Positions 1 to 8,763 of a DNA stretch of 39,496 nucleotides are shown piece after piece. Below the pieces are notes generated by a model that did not search any database, had not been told where the DNA came from, and worked only from the letters and a program-made list of their open reading frames with translations. This stretch comes from Thermoleophilia bacterium (lineage in GTDB: Bacteria; Actinomycetota; Thermoleophilia; Gaiellales; Gaiellaceae): assembly GCA_017882605.1 (NCBI GenBank), contig JADGPE010000011.1, forward strand, positions 1 through 39,496, read 5' to 3'. The stretch's first letter is position 1; each line of letters starts with the position of its first letter. The translations under genes were made by a program, and so were the position numbers.

Positions 1-8
1 CGTGCGGC

Positions 9-14
9 TACACT
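9..14 (+). promoter_or_regulatory. Putative -10 box of the tRNA-Phe gene
   Basis: TACACT fits the TAnnnT pattern seen before many genes here. It ends 12 bases before the mature tRNA 5' end, so transcription would begin a few bases upstream and RNase P would trim the leader. The -35 region lies outside the window. Confidence 0.4.
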
Positions 15-26
15 TGCGACCCGCAA

Positions 27-99
27 GGCGAGGTAGCTCAGTTGGTAGAGCACACGGCTGAAAACCGTGGTGTCGCCGGTTCAAGTCCGGCCCTCGCCA
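27..99 (+). tRNA. tRNA-Phe (GAA anticodon)
   Basis: A full cloverleaf can be folded by eye. The acceptor stem pairs GGCGAGG (27-33) with CCTCGCC (92-98). The D arm is GCTC/GAGC. The anticodon stem CACGG/CCGTG (53-57/65-69) encloses loop CTGAAAA with anticodon GAA at 60-62. The T arm is GCCGG-TTCAAGT-CCGGC (75-91). A99 is the discriminator. The 3' CCA is not encoded, so it must be added by a nucleotidyltransferase. The D and T loops look standard. Confidence 0.97.
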
Positions 100-106
100 C
101 TGTCGT

Positions 107-149
107 TCGAAATCCGGCTCCGGCTGCGCCGGAGCCATGACGATTTCGA
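107..149 (+). terminator. Strong hairpin just after tRNA-Phe, possible terminator
   Basis: GGCTCCGGC (116-124) pairs perfectly with GCCGGAGCC (128-136) across a TGC triloop. An outer stem TCGAAAT (107-113)/ATTTCGA (143-149) encloses it with an internal loop. No T-run follows, so classical intrinsic termination is uncertain. Position suggests it ends or 3'-processes the tRNA transcript. The rest of the gap up to rocF holds no other recognisable element except the rocF -10 box. Confidence 0.45.
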
Positions 150-226
150 GCGATTCGTCTCCTTCGAAGCCACGTGTGTGCGCCGAGCCCGCCAGGCCGG
201 TCTCGGCGGCGGATGGAAACGTGGCG

Positions 227-232
227 TAGATT
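227..232 (+). promoter_or_regulatory. -10 box of rocF (probable leaderless start)
   Basis: TAGATT ends 9 bases before the GTG start of rocF, and no Shine-Dalgarno lies between. This matches the TAnnnT-start arrangement seen repeatedly in the window. Confidence 0.45.
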
Positions 233-241
233 CCCAACGCT

Positions 242-1143
242 GTGAGCACGGAGCAGGCGCATCGCCGCGTTGCGATCATCGGGGCTGGGCTCGACCTCGG
301 GGCCGGCCGCCGCGGCGTCGACATGGGCCCGTCGGCGATTCGCTACGCCGGGCTCGAGGCACGCGTCCGCGACATCGGGCACGAGGTGGCCGACTGGGGG
401 GACATCCGCTCGCCGGTGCCGGAAGCGACCGAGGTGGGCGACCCGGCTGCCCGTTACCTTGCTCCGATCATGCAGGCCTGCGAGCGGGTCGCCGGCCTCG
501 TCGGCGGTGCAGCCGACCAGGCGCTCGTGCCGGTCGTGCTCGGCGGTGACCACTCGATCGCGATGGGCTCGCTCGGCGGCATGGCCAAGGTTCGTGGGCC
601 GGGAGCCACGCTCTGGATCGACGCGCACGGCGACCTGAACCGGCCCGGCACGTCGCCGAGCGGCAACGTGCACGGCATGCCGCTCGCGGCATCTCTCGGC
701 GCCGCCGGCGCAGGCTTCGTCTGCGAAGCGTTTCCGACGCCGTCGGTGACGCGCGCTGCGCTCTTCGGGATCCGCTCCCTCGATCCGGGCGAGCGCGAAT
801 TGATTCACGAGCTCGACATCAAGGTGTTCACGATGAGCGAGATCGACCGGCACGGGGTCGAGAAGATGATGGACGAAGCGCTCGAGTTTCTGGGAGGGGC
901 GTCGTTCGTTCACGTCAGCCTCGACCTCGACGCGGTCGACCCGATGTTTGCTCCGGGCGTCGGCACGCCCGTGCGCGGTGGGCTCTCCTACCGCGAGGCG
1001 CATCTCGCGCTCGAGCTCGTGAGCGAGTCCGGCCTGCTCGACTCGCTCGACGTGGTCGAGGTCAATCCGGTGCTCGATCGTGAGAACGAGACGGCCGAGC
1101 TCGCGGTCGAGCTCGTCGCGAGCGCCCTGGGCGCGCGGATTCT

Positions 1144-1147
<4 letters not shown>
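242..1147 (+). CDS. rocF: Arginase
   Basis: A 301-aa cytosolic ureohydrolase, predicted to hydrolyse L-arginine to ornithine and urea with a dinuclear Mn2+ centre. All metal ligands are visible: His104 in GGDHS, the DAHGD triad at 127-131, and Asp228/Asp230 in SLDLD. The GNVHG loop (141-145) and a glutamate near 273 (EVNP) are typical of arginase rather than agmatinase, although paralogous ureohydrolases cannot be fully excluded. Length is normal for bacterial arginase. The GTG start at 242 follows a TAGATT -10 box and lacks a Shine-Dalgarno. The gene is monocistronic, and its TAG stop shares the palindrome CTAG (1144-1147) with the convergent rarA. Confidence 0.9.
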
Positions 1148-2397
<1,250 letters not shown>

Positions 2398-2404
2398 GGC
2401 CGGA

Positions 2405-2412
2405 AGTATGCT
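2405..2412. promoter_or_regulatory. Shared bidirectional -10 element between rarA and the methyltransferase
   Basis: Only 24 bp separate the divergent start codons at 2397 and 2422. AGTATGCT reads TATGCT on plus (2407-2412, ending 9 bases before the ATG) and CATACT on minus (2410-2405, ending 7 bases before the GTG). Both copies fit a -10 box, so a single near-symmetric element may fire in both directions. Confidence 0.45.
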
Positions 2413-2421
2413 CTCAGCGGG

Positions 2422-3180
2422 ATGAGTGAGGTTTGGAGCGTCGGCACCTATGAGCGTCTGGCGGCGCGGTTTGCGCCGGTGGCGGAGGAGCTGGTCGCCC
2501 GGCTCGCGATCCGTCCCGAGGACCGCGTTCTCGATCTGGCGACCGGAACGGGCGAGATCGCCCGGCGTGTGGCGCAGCTCGGCGCGACGGTGTCCGCGAT
2601 CGACGTCGCCGGCCCGATGCTCGAGAAGGCGCGGCGCGCTGCGGCCGAAGCGGGGCTGCAGATCGCCTTCGAGCTGGGCGATGTCGAGTACCTCCCGTAC
2701 GACGACGGCTGCTTCGACGTGCTCGTCTCCAACTTCGGCCTCGTCTTCGCGCCCGATCACGCGAACGTCGCCTCGGAGCTCGCCCGCGTCGCCGTCCCGG
2801 GCGGCCGGCTCGGTTTCACCGCGTGGAAGCCGAACTCGAAGCTCGGCGAGCTCTACCGCCGGTTCACCGAGGAGCCGATCGAAGGACGCGAGGCCTACGA
2901 GTGGGGCCGCGAAGACCATGTCGAGGACATGCTCGGCGACGATTTCGAGCTCGAGTTCGAGGACGGCACGCTCTGGCTCGAGGCGGAGTCGGGCGAGGAG
3001 ATCTGGAAGCTGTTCTCGGAGTCGGCGCCCCCGGTCGTCGCACTGCTCGAGCGCCTGGACGCGGCGCAGCGGGGGGAGTTCCACCAGGCGTTCGTCGAGC
3101 TGTACGAGGGCTACCGCAGCGACGGAGGTGGAGTGCGGGCGCCGCGCCGTTACCTGCTCGTCCTGGGCAAGCGAAAGTGA
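2422..3180 (+). CDS. Class I SAM-dependent methyltransferase (Methyltransf_11/UbiE-like)
   Basis: A 252-aa soluble enzyme predicted to transfer a methyl group from S-adenosylmethionine; the substrate is unknown. Motif I DLATGTGE (38-45) forms the SAM-binding glycine loop. Asp61 at the end of strand 2 should bind the ribose, and a GDVEYLP segment follows where UbiE-like enzymes have motif II. The ATG at 2422 fits both the conserved start and the upstream TATGCT -10. Its stop overlaps the next gene's GTG by 4 bases (GTGA), so it heads a long coupled cluster. It could be an ubiquinone/menaquinone-type or a small-molecule methyltransferase; context does not decide. Confidence 0.85.
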   Translation: MSEVWSVGTYERLAARFAPVAEELVARLAIRPEDRVLDLATGTGEIARRVAQLGATVSAIDVAGPMLEKARRAAAEAGLQIAFELGDVEYLPYDDGCFDVLVSNFGLVFAPDHANVASELARVAVPGGRLGFTAWKPNSKLGELYRRFTEEPIEGREAYEWGREDHVEDMLGDDFELEFEDGTLWLEAESGEEIWKLFSESAPPVVALLERLDAAQRGEFHQAFVELYEGYRSDGGGVRAPRRYLLVLGKRK

Positions 3181-4487
3181 CCGGCGTAGCCGGGGCGGGC
3201 ACCAGCGCCGCCGACGTGGTCGGGCTCCTGCAGGAGCTGATCCGCCTCGACACCACGAACCCGCCCGGCAACGAGACGGTTGCCGCCGAGCTGCTGCGCG
3301 ACTACCTCGAGGCGGCGGGGGTCGAATGCGCGCTCTACGCACGCACGCCCGACCGGGCGAATCTCGTCGCGCGCATCCGCGGCCGCGGTGACGGGCCGTC
3401 GCTTGCGCTGCTCTCGCACACCGATGTCGTCCTCGCCGAAGCGCGTGAATGGGAGCGGGCACCGTTCGGCGGGGAACTCGTTGACGGCGAGGTGTGGGGC
3501 CGCGGCGCGCTCGACATGAAGGGGGAGGTTGCGGCCTCGGCCGCTGCCGTCGCGACGCTTGCGCGCGAAGGCTGGCGAGGATCCGGCGATCTGATCTTCG
3601 TCGCGGCCGCCGACGAAGAGGTCGGCGACGGCTTCGGGCTCCAGTGGCTCGTGGAGGCGCATCCCGAGGCGGTTCGCGCCGACTTTTCGCTCAACGAAGG
3701 CGCCGGCGACCGCGTCGAGCTCGGCGGCAAGGTGCTCTACCTCTGCGCGACGGCCGAGAAGATGAGCGCGCCGTTTCTCCTCCGCGTTCATGGGCGCAGT
3801 GGGCACGCATCGATGCCGTCGATCGCGGACAACGCGCTGGTCAAGGCTGCTCCGCTCGTGACGCGGCTCGGCGAGTTCGCGGTGGAGCCGCAGCTGATTC
3901 CGGAGGTAGAGGGGTTCCTCGCAGCGCTGCTCGGCTCGGTTCCTCCTGCGCCGGATGCGCTCGCGGCGGCGTGTGCCGTTGCGCCGCTCGCCGGCGAATT
4001 GATCGAGCCGCTGCTCGCCATGACGGTGGCCCCGACGAGGGCCCATGCCTCCGACAAGCGAAACGTGATCCCCGCGCTCTGCGAGCTCACGGTCGATGTT
4101 CGCCTGCTGCCGGGCCAGACGCCCGCCGCCGCGGAGGCGACGTTGCGCGCGTGGCTCGGCCCGGGCGACTACGAGCTCGTCAACCTCGAAGCCCAGGGTG
4201 GGACCCGTTCGGCGATCGGCGGGCCGTTGTGGGACGCCGTGCAGTCGTTCGTCGAGGCAGAAGAGCCGGGCGCCGCAGCGGCGCCCTTCTGCGTGGCCGG
4301 GTTCACCGACTCACACTGGCTCCGTGCGGCGTTCGGCACCGTTGCGTACGGCTTCTTCCCGGCGCGCGCGCTGGACGCCGAGACCGCCGCACGGCTGATC
4401 CACTCCGCCAACGAGCGCGTTCCCGTGTCCGATCTCGAGCTCGGCGTGCGCTTCCTGCGCCACGCCGCGCAGACCGTCTGTGCTTGA
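3177..4487 (+). CDS. M20 family metallopeptidase (ArgE/DapE/carboxypeptidase-G2-like)
   Basis: A 436-aa probable zinc hydrolase of the M20 family, which cleaves N-acyl amino acids or dipeptides. Seen: the first metal motif SHTDVV (His81, catalytic Asp83), bridging Asp113 in GRGALDMKG, the catalytic Glu-Glu pair at 147-148 in ADEEVG, a further ligand in NEGAG, and a C-terminal His in IHSANERV. A dimerisation domain sits in the middle. GTG 3177 is the natural start because it overlaps the methyltransferase stop and places the conserved RLDTTNPPGNE near residue 23. ArgE, DapE or peptidase specificity cannot be assigned from sequence alone. Confidence 0.9.
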   Translation: MTGVAGAGTSAADVVGLLQELIRLDTTNPPGNETVAAELLRDYLEAAGVECALYARTPDRANLVARIRGRGDGPSLALLSHTDVVLAEAREWERAPFGGELVDGEVWGRGALDMKGEVAASAAAVATLAREGWRGSGDLIFVAAADEEVGDGFGLQWLVEAHPEAVRADFSLNEGAGDRVELGGKVLYLCATAEKMSAPFLLRVHGRSGHASMPSIADNALVKAAPLVTRLGEFAVEPQLIPEVEGFLAALLGSVPPAPDALAAACAVAPLAGELIEPLLAMTVAPTRAHASDKRNVIPALCELTVDVRLLPGQTPAAAEATLRAWLGPGDYELVNLEAQGGTRSAIGGPLWDAVQSFVEAEEPGAAAAPFCVAGFTDSHWLRAAFGTVAYGFFPARALDAETAARLIHSANERVPVSDLELGVRFLRHAAQTVCA

Positions 4488-5505
4488 GCTGCACGAGCCG
4501 GACGGCGCGCTCGAAGCGCTCGAGCAGTACCTGGCGGATGAGCTGCGCGAGGGTCTCGCCGCCGACGTCTACCTGGGCTACGGCCTGGCGGAGACGCTCC
4601 GCCGGGAGCCGTGGCCTGCTCCGACGGAGCCGTGCCCGCTTCCCGTTGCGGCGGCCCGAATCCGACCCGCGAGCGAACCCAACAGACTGGTACAGGCACC
4701 CTTCCGGATCGGGGAGTGGGAGCAGTCGTGGGCGGCGGAGGACTACGGCGCCGCGGTCGACGAGGTGCGGGCTGCGATCGCCCGAGGCGACGTGTACCAG
4801 GTCAACCTCGTGCAGCACCTTTCCGCGAGCTTCGAAGGCGATCCGGCGGGCATCGCAGCGGCGCTCGCCCCCCTCGCGCCGCTGCACCCGCGACCGCTCG
4901 CCGGCGCAGGCTGGACGATCGTCTCCGCCTCGCCGGAGCTCTTCCTCGCCCGCCGCGGCGAGCGGCTCTGGACGATGCCGATCAAGGGCACACGCCCGCT
5001 CGGCGAGGACATCGAGGACGTGAAGGACGCGGCAGAGCATGTGATGATCGTCGACCTCGAGCGCAACGACCTCTCGCGCGTGTGCGAGGCCGGGTCGATT
5101 CGCTGGCCTCGGCTGATGGTGCAACGCGAGCTTGCGGGCGTGACTCATCTCGTCTCGACGGTCGAAGGTCGCGTGCGTGCGGGCGTCGGCCTCGCTGAGA
5201 TCCTGGGCGCGACGTTCCCGGGCGGCTCGATCACGGGCGCGCCGAAGATCGCCGCGATCGACCACATCGCGCGGCTCGAGCCCGTCGGCCGTGGCGCGGC
5301 GATGGGCGCGCTCGGAACGATCCACGCGAACGGCGACTTCGAGCTCGCGCTGACGATTCGCACCTTCGTCGTCGCCGACGGGCGGGTTCACCTCTGGGTC
5401 GGCGGCGGGATCGTCTGGGACTCCGATCCGGACGCGGAAGTCGAAGAGTCGTGGGTGAAGGCGAGGCCGCTGCTCGCGGCGGTCGCCGGCCGGGTCGCCG
5501 TTTGA
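4480..5505 (+). CDS. pabB: Aminodeoxychorismate synthase component I
   Basis: A 341-aa chorismate-binding enzyme that aminates chorismate to 4-amino-4-deoxychorismate for p-aminobenzoate and folate synthesis. The PIKGT motif (167-171) has the lysine typical of PabB; TrpE has alanine there (PIAGT). The catalytic-domain signatures DLERNDLSRVC and PGGSITGAPK are intact. The N-terminal lobe is only about 90 residues, so the protein is much shorter than the usual 450-500 aa. No PabA glutaminase is nearby, so ammonia must come from an unlinked amidotransferase or free NH3. The GTG start overlaps the peptidase stop by 8 bases, and pabC follows directly. Confidence 0.9.
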   Translation: MLELHEPDGALEALEQYLADELREGLAADVYLGYGLAETLRREPWPAPTEPCPLPVAAARIRPASEPNRLVQAPFRIGEWEQSWAAEDYGAAVDEVRAAIARGDVYQVNLVQHLSASFEGDPAGIAAALAPLAPLHPRPLAGAGWTIVSASPELFLARRGERLWTMPIKGTRPLGEDIEDVKDAAEHVMIVDLERNDLSRVCEAGSIRWPRLMVQRELAGVTHLVSTVEGRVRAGVGLAEILGATFPGGSITGAPKIAAIDHIARLEPVGRGAAMGALGTIHANGDFELALTIRTFVVADGRVHLWVGGGIVWDSDPDAEVEESWVKARPLLAAVAGRVAV

Positions 5506-6287
5506 GCCTGCTCGCGGTCGCCGTCGCAGGGCGCGGTCTCGTCGCGCCGGACGAGCCGGTCTTTCGCGCCGACGATGAAGCGTTGCTGCGCGGGAGCGTC
5601 GCGTTCGAGACGATCCGCTCGTACGGCGGGACGCCGTTCCTGCTCGATCGCCATCTGCGCCGCTTCCGCTTCTCGATCGACGCGCTCGCGCTGCCTGCTG
5701 CCGAGGGAGTCGAGGAACTCGTGGCGCTCGTCACCGGCGCCGCACCGCCCGACCACGTGCTGCGGCTCTATCGCACCGAGCAACGGCTGGTCGCGACCGC
5801 TGCGAGCCTGCCCGACGACCTCGAGGGCCTGCGCGCGCGTGGCCTCTCGCTCCGCTCGGTCGACGTCGGCGCCCCCGCGCCTCTCCTCGCCGGGGCGAAG
5901 ACGACGAGCTACGGAGAGGCGTTCGCGGCCCGGCGGCTCGCGGCGCACGAAGGCGCCGACGACGCCCTGCTCGTCGCCGGGGGGCTCGTTCTGGAAGCCG
6001 CGACGGCCAACATCTGGTGGCGACGCGGTGACGAGCTCTGCACACCGGCGACACGAGCAGGCGTCCTGCCCGGGGTCACGCGGGAGCTCGTGCTCGAGCT
6101 CGAGGCCGTCACGGCAGGCACCTTCCCGCTGTCCGACCTCGTCCAGGCCGACGAGGCGTTCACCACCTCGTCGATCCGGGAGGTGATGCCGGTGGTCATG
6201 CTCGACCGGAAGCCTGTGGGCGATGGCGTTCCAGGCCCGGCCGCGGCTCGGCTGCAGGCCGCGCTGCGGCTACGCTCCACGAGGTGA
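5502..6287 (+). CDS. pabC: Aminodeoxychorismate lyase (class IV PLP enzyme)
   Basis: A 261-aa fold-type IV PLP protein. It is predicted to split aminodeoxychorismate into p-aminobenzoate and pyruvate, completing the step begun by the upstream PabB. Lys133 in GAKTTSYGEA is the expected Schiff-base lysine, and the LVLEAATANIWW segment holds the conserved glutamate. RSTR at the C-terminus is probably not functional. The start is a TTG at 5502 that overlaps the pabB stop (TTGA). Branched-chain or D-amino-acid aminotransferases share the fold, but the pabB linkage makes lyase the likely role. Confidence 0.87.
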   Translation: MSLLAVAVAGRGLVAPDEPVFRADDEALLRGSVAFETIRSYGGTPFLLDRHLRRFRFSIDALALPAAEGVEELVALVTGAAPPDHVLRLYRTEQRLVATAASLPDDLEGLRARGLSLRSVDVGAPAPLLAGAKTTSYGEAFAARRLAAHEGADDALLVAGGLVLEAATANIWWRRGDELCTPATRAGVLPGVTRELVLELEAVTAGTFPLSDLVQADEAFTTSSIREVMPVVMLDRKPVGDGVPGPAAARLQAALRLRSTR

Positions 6288-7060
6288 GCGATCCTGTCCG
6301 GCTCGGTGGAATGGCGCTGGCAAACGGCGTCCTCGTGCACGGGCCGCAGGCCTGGGCGTGTGCGGTCCGGACCGAGGCCGGCGAGCTGAAGGTTGTGGCG
6401 CGGCGCAAGCGGTTCCGCGCCGCCGGGATCCGGAATCCACTGCTGCGGGGCCCGGCACGCCTCGCGGAGGCGCTCGCGCTGCTGCCGCAGCTCAAGCGGG
6501 CGGTCCCGGAGGCGCGGCTGCCCATGGAAGGCCCGGGCGTGGTCGCGGCCATGGTCGGCAGCGCGGTCGTGCTCAAGGCCGTCAAGCGGTCGGGGCTGCG
6601 CCCGCTCGCGCGCGAGCTACTGACGAGCGCGCTCTCGCTTGCACCCGCGGCGTTTGCGCTCCGCGGCGGCGAGCTCGCCGAGTATCACGGTGCCGAGCAC
6701 ATCTCGATCGGCACCTACGAGCACGGCGCCTCGCGTCCCAAGGAGCACGAGCGCTGCGGCTCGCACCTGATCGGTCCGATGCTCCTGACGAACGCCGCGA
6801 GCAATCTTGCCTCCGAACAGGTTCCAGCGCGGTACCGCCCTGCTGCGCGCGCGGTCGGCGCCGTCGGCGCCGTCGCTGCCTCGGTGGAGCTCTTCGGCTG
6901 GATGACGCGCCATCCAGCGCATCCGCTCGCGCGTGCGCTCGCCAAACCGGGGCACGAGCTCCAGCATCGCCTGGGCACCCGCGAGCCGAGCGCCGCACAG
7001 CTCGAAGTTGCCGACGCCGCGCTGCGAGCATGCTTGGAGCTGGAAGAACCTCCGGCCTGA
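6284..7060 (+). CDS. DUF1385 family protein (YqhQ-like)
   Basis: A 258-aa protein of the widely distributed DUF1385 family; its biochemical function is not known. Seen: an N-terminal GGMALANGVLVHGP segment, the signature YHGAEH (134-139), then a second conserved motif HERCGSHL followed by a hydrophobic region. These histidine and acidic residues suggest metal binding, which is my inference. Family members are predicted membrane-associated; hydrophobic stretches occur at about 110-125 and 180-195. The GTG start overlaps the pabC stop (GTGA), and a TACGCT hexamer lies 7 bases upstream inside pabC, so an extra promoter is possible. Confidence 0.8.
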   Translation: MSDPVRLGGMALANGVLVHGPQAWACAVRTEAGELKVVARRKRFRAAGIRNPLLRGPARLAEALALLPQLKRAVPEARLPMEGPGVVAAMVGSAVVLKAVKRSGLRPLARELLTSALSLAPAAFALRGGELAEYHGAEHISIGTYEHGASRPKEHERCGSHLIGPMLLTNAASNLASEQVPARYRPAARAVGAVGAVAASVELFGWMTRHPAHPLARALAKPGHELQHRLGTREPSAAQLEVADAALRACLELEEPPA

Positions 7061-7062
7061 GC

Positions 7063-8139
7063 ATGATCACGACGCGTCGCCGCCTCGATCCTTCGGTCTT
7101 CGATCTCCCCGTCGAGAAGATGCGTGCCGGGTGGTACACCGACGCGTACTTCAACCACACCCGCGAGGCGCTGCGCCATGACGGGCGCAAGCCGCACGTC
7201 CTCATGCAGGTCTTCCAGAAGCGCCACTCCTATCTGGGCGGCATGGACGAGGCCCTTGCGATCCTCAAGCTGTGCGCCGACGACTACGACGCGCTCACCG
7301 TGCACGCGCTCTTCGACGGCGATGCGATCGCACCGTACGAGACGGTCCTGACGATCGAAGGCGACTACACGACGTTCGCCCACCTCGAGACGCTCTATCT
7401 GGGAACGCTGGCCCGGCGCACGCTGATCACGACGAACGTCGTCAACGTGCTGCGCGCGGCGAACGGCAAGCACGTGATCTTCATGCCCGCGCGGCATGAT
7501 CACCACCGGGTGCAGACGGGTGACGGCTACGCCGCGTACGTCGCCGGCCAGATCGTCGGCGCGCCCGTCGGCGTCACGACCGACGAACAGGCTTCGTGGT
7601 GGGGCGGGACCGGCCTCGGCACCGTCCCGCACTCGCTGATCGCGTCCTACGACGGCGACACCGTCGCGGCGGCGAAGCACTTTGCCGACTGGGCTCCCGC
7701 AGACATGAACCTGACCGTGCTCGTGGATTTCGAGAATGACTCGGTGCGGACCGCACTCGACGTCGCGCACGCGCTCGGGCCTCGCCTCTGGGGCGTGCGG
7801 CTCGATACGTCCGAGTCGCTGGTCGACCGCTCGCTCTGGAGCGAACTGGGCGACTTCAGGCCGACGGGCGTCAACCCGCGGCTCGTCTGGAAGGTGCGCA
7901 ACGCTCTCGACGGCGCCGGCTTCTCCGCTGTTCGCATCGTGGTCAGCGGGGGATTCACGGTCGGCAAGATCCAGGACTTCGAGGAGAGCGGCGTGCCGGT
8001 CGACGCCTACGGTGTGGGCTCGTCACTGATCCGCGGGTCGAACGATTTCACCGGCGACATCGTGCTCACCGACGGGCGACCCTCTGCGAAGTTCGGCCGC
8101 CACCAGCGGCCGAACGCCCGTCTCGAACTCGTCCCATGA
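7063..8139 (+). CDS. pncB: Nicotinate phosphoribosyltransferase
   Basis: A 358-aa enzyme predicted to join nicotinate to PRPP, giving nicotinate mononucleotide for NAD salvage. Family features seen include the GWYTDAYF start, DHHRVQTGDG, a WGVRLDTSES strand, and the late VSGGFTVGKI and GVGSS motifs that bind phosphate. The length is at the short end for the family, closer to the archaeal-like subgroup. I start at ATG 7063, two bases after the DUF1385 stop; an in-frame ATG at 7030 is possible but less plausible. It overlaps pncA by 4 bases, and together they form a nicotinamide-to-NaMN pathway. Confidence 0.9.
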   Translation: MITTRRRLDPSVFDLPVEKMRAGWYTDAYFNHTREALRHDGRKPHVLMQVFQKRHSYLGGMDEALAILKLCADDYDALTVHALFDGDAIAPYETVLTIEGDYTTFAHLETLYLGTLARRTLITTNVVNVLRAANGKHVIFMPARHDHHRVQTGDGYAAYVAGQIVGAPVGVTTDEQASWWGGTGLGTVPHSLIASYDGDTVAAAKHFADWAPADMNLTVLVDFENDSVRTALDVAHALGPRLWGVRLDTSESLVDRSLWSELGDFRPTGVNPRLVWKVRNALDGAGFSAVRIVVSGGFTVGKIQDFEESGVPVDAYGVGSSLIRGSNDFTGDIVLTDGRPSAKFGRHQRPNARLELVP

Positions 8140-8744
8140 GACGGGTCCTCTGGGACGTCGACACGCAGATTGACTTCGTCCATCCGCTGGGCAAGCTTGC
8201 GGTTCCGCATGCCACGGATGCGGTGCCCGCGATGGCACGGCTCGTCGCGGCGGCGCGCGCTGCCGGCATTCCACATGTCGCGTCCGCGGACGACCACGAG
8301 CTGACCGACGCCGAGATCTCGGAGGCGCCCGACTACTCGACGACGTATCCGCCGCACTGCCTGCGCGGCACGCGCGGCGCCGAGAAGATCACGGAGACGG
8401 CTCAGATCGATCCCGTGCCGCTCGCACTCACCGAGGTGCCGGAGCGCTGGCTGCGCGGCCGCGAGTTCCTGCTTCTGAAGAAGCACTTCGACGTCTTCAC
8501 GAACCCGAATGCGGAACGCCTGCTGGGGCTGCTCGACCCCGACGAGGTGATCGTCTTCGGCGTTGCGACCGACGTCTGCAACGCGGCTGCGATCCGCGGC
8601 CTCCTGGAGCGGGGACGGGCCGTGACGTTCGTCGAGGAGGCGTCGCGGGGGCTCGACGAGGCACGCACGGCCGCCTGTGTCGCCGTCTGGCGCGCCGGCG
8701 GCGTCACCTTCGCCTCGGCCGGCGACGTGGCGGCGGGCCTTTAG
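8136..8744 (+). CDS. pncA: Nicotinamidase / isochorismatase-family cysteine hydrolase
   Basis: A 202-aa cytosolic hydrolase, predicted to deamidate nicotinamide to nicotinate, the substrate of the upstream PncB. The catalytic triad is visible as Asp9 (DTQIDF), a lysine at 115 or 116 (LLLKKHF) and Cys148 (ATDVCN). The metal site is likely Asp52, His54 and His74, the last within PPHCLRGT, a nicotinamidase-like motif. Isochorismatase itself is unlikely given the context. The ATG overlaps the pncB stop (ATGA), indicating coupled translation. Confidence 0.9.
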   Translation: MRRVLWDVDTQIDFVHPLGKLAVPHATDAVPAMARLVAAARAAGIPHVASADDHELTDAEISEAPDYSTTYPPHCLRGTRGAEKITETAQIDPVPLALTEVPERWLRGREFLLLKKHFDVFTNPNAERLLGLLDPDEVIVFGVATDVCNAAAIRGLLERGRAVTFVEEASRGLDEARTAACVAVWRAGGVTFASAGDVAAGL

Positions 8745-8763
8745 GCCTGGCACTCTCCTGCCG

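Noticed and set aside
2398-3462. Long N-terminal extension of the rarA frame
   Set aside because: The extension is Arg-rich antisense to the methyltransferase. The RarA family start aligns with GTG 2397, and a -10 box lies just upstream.
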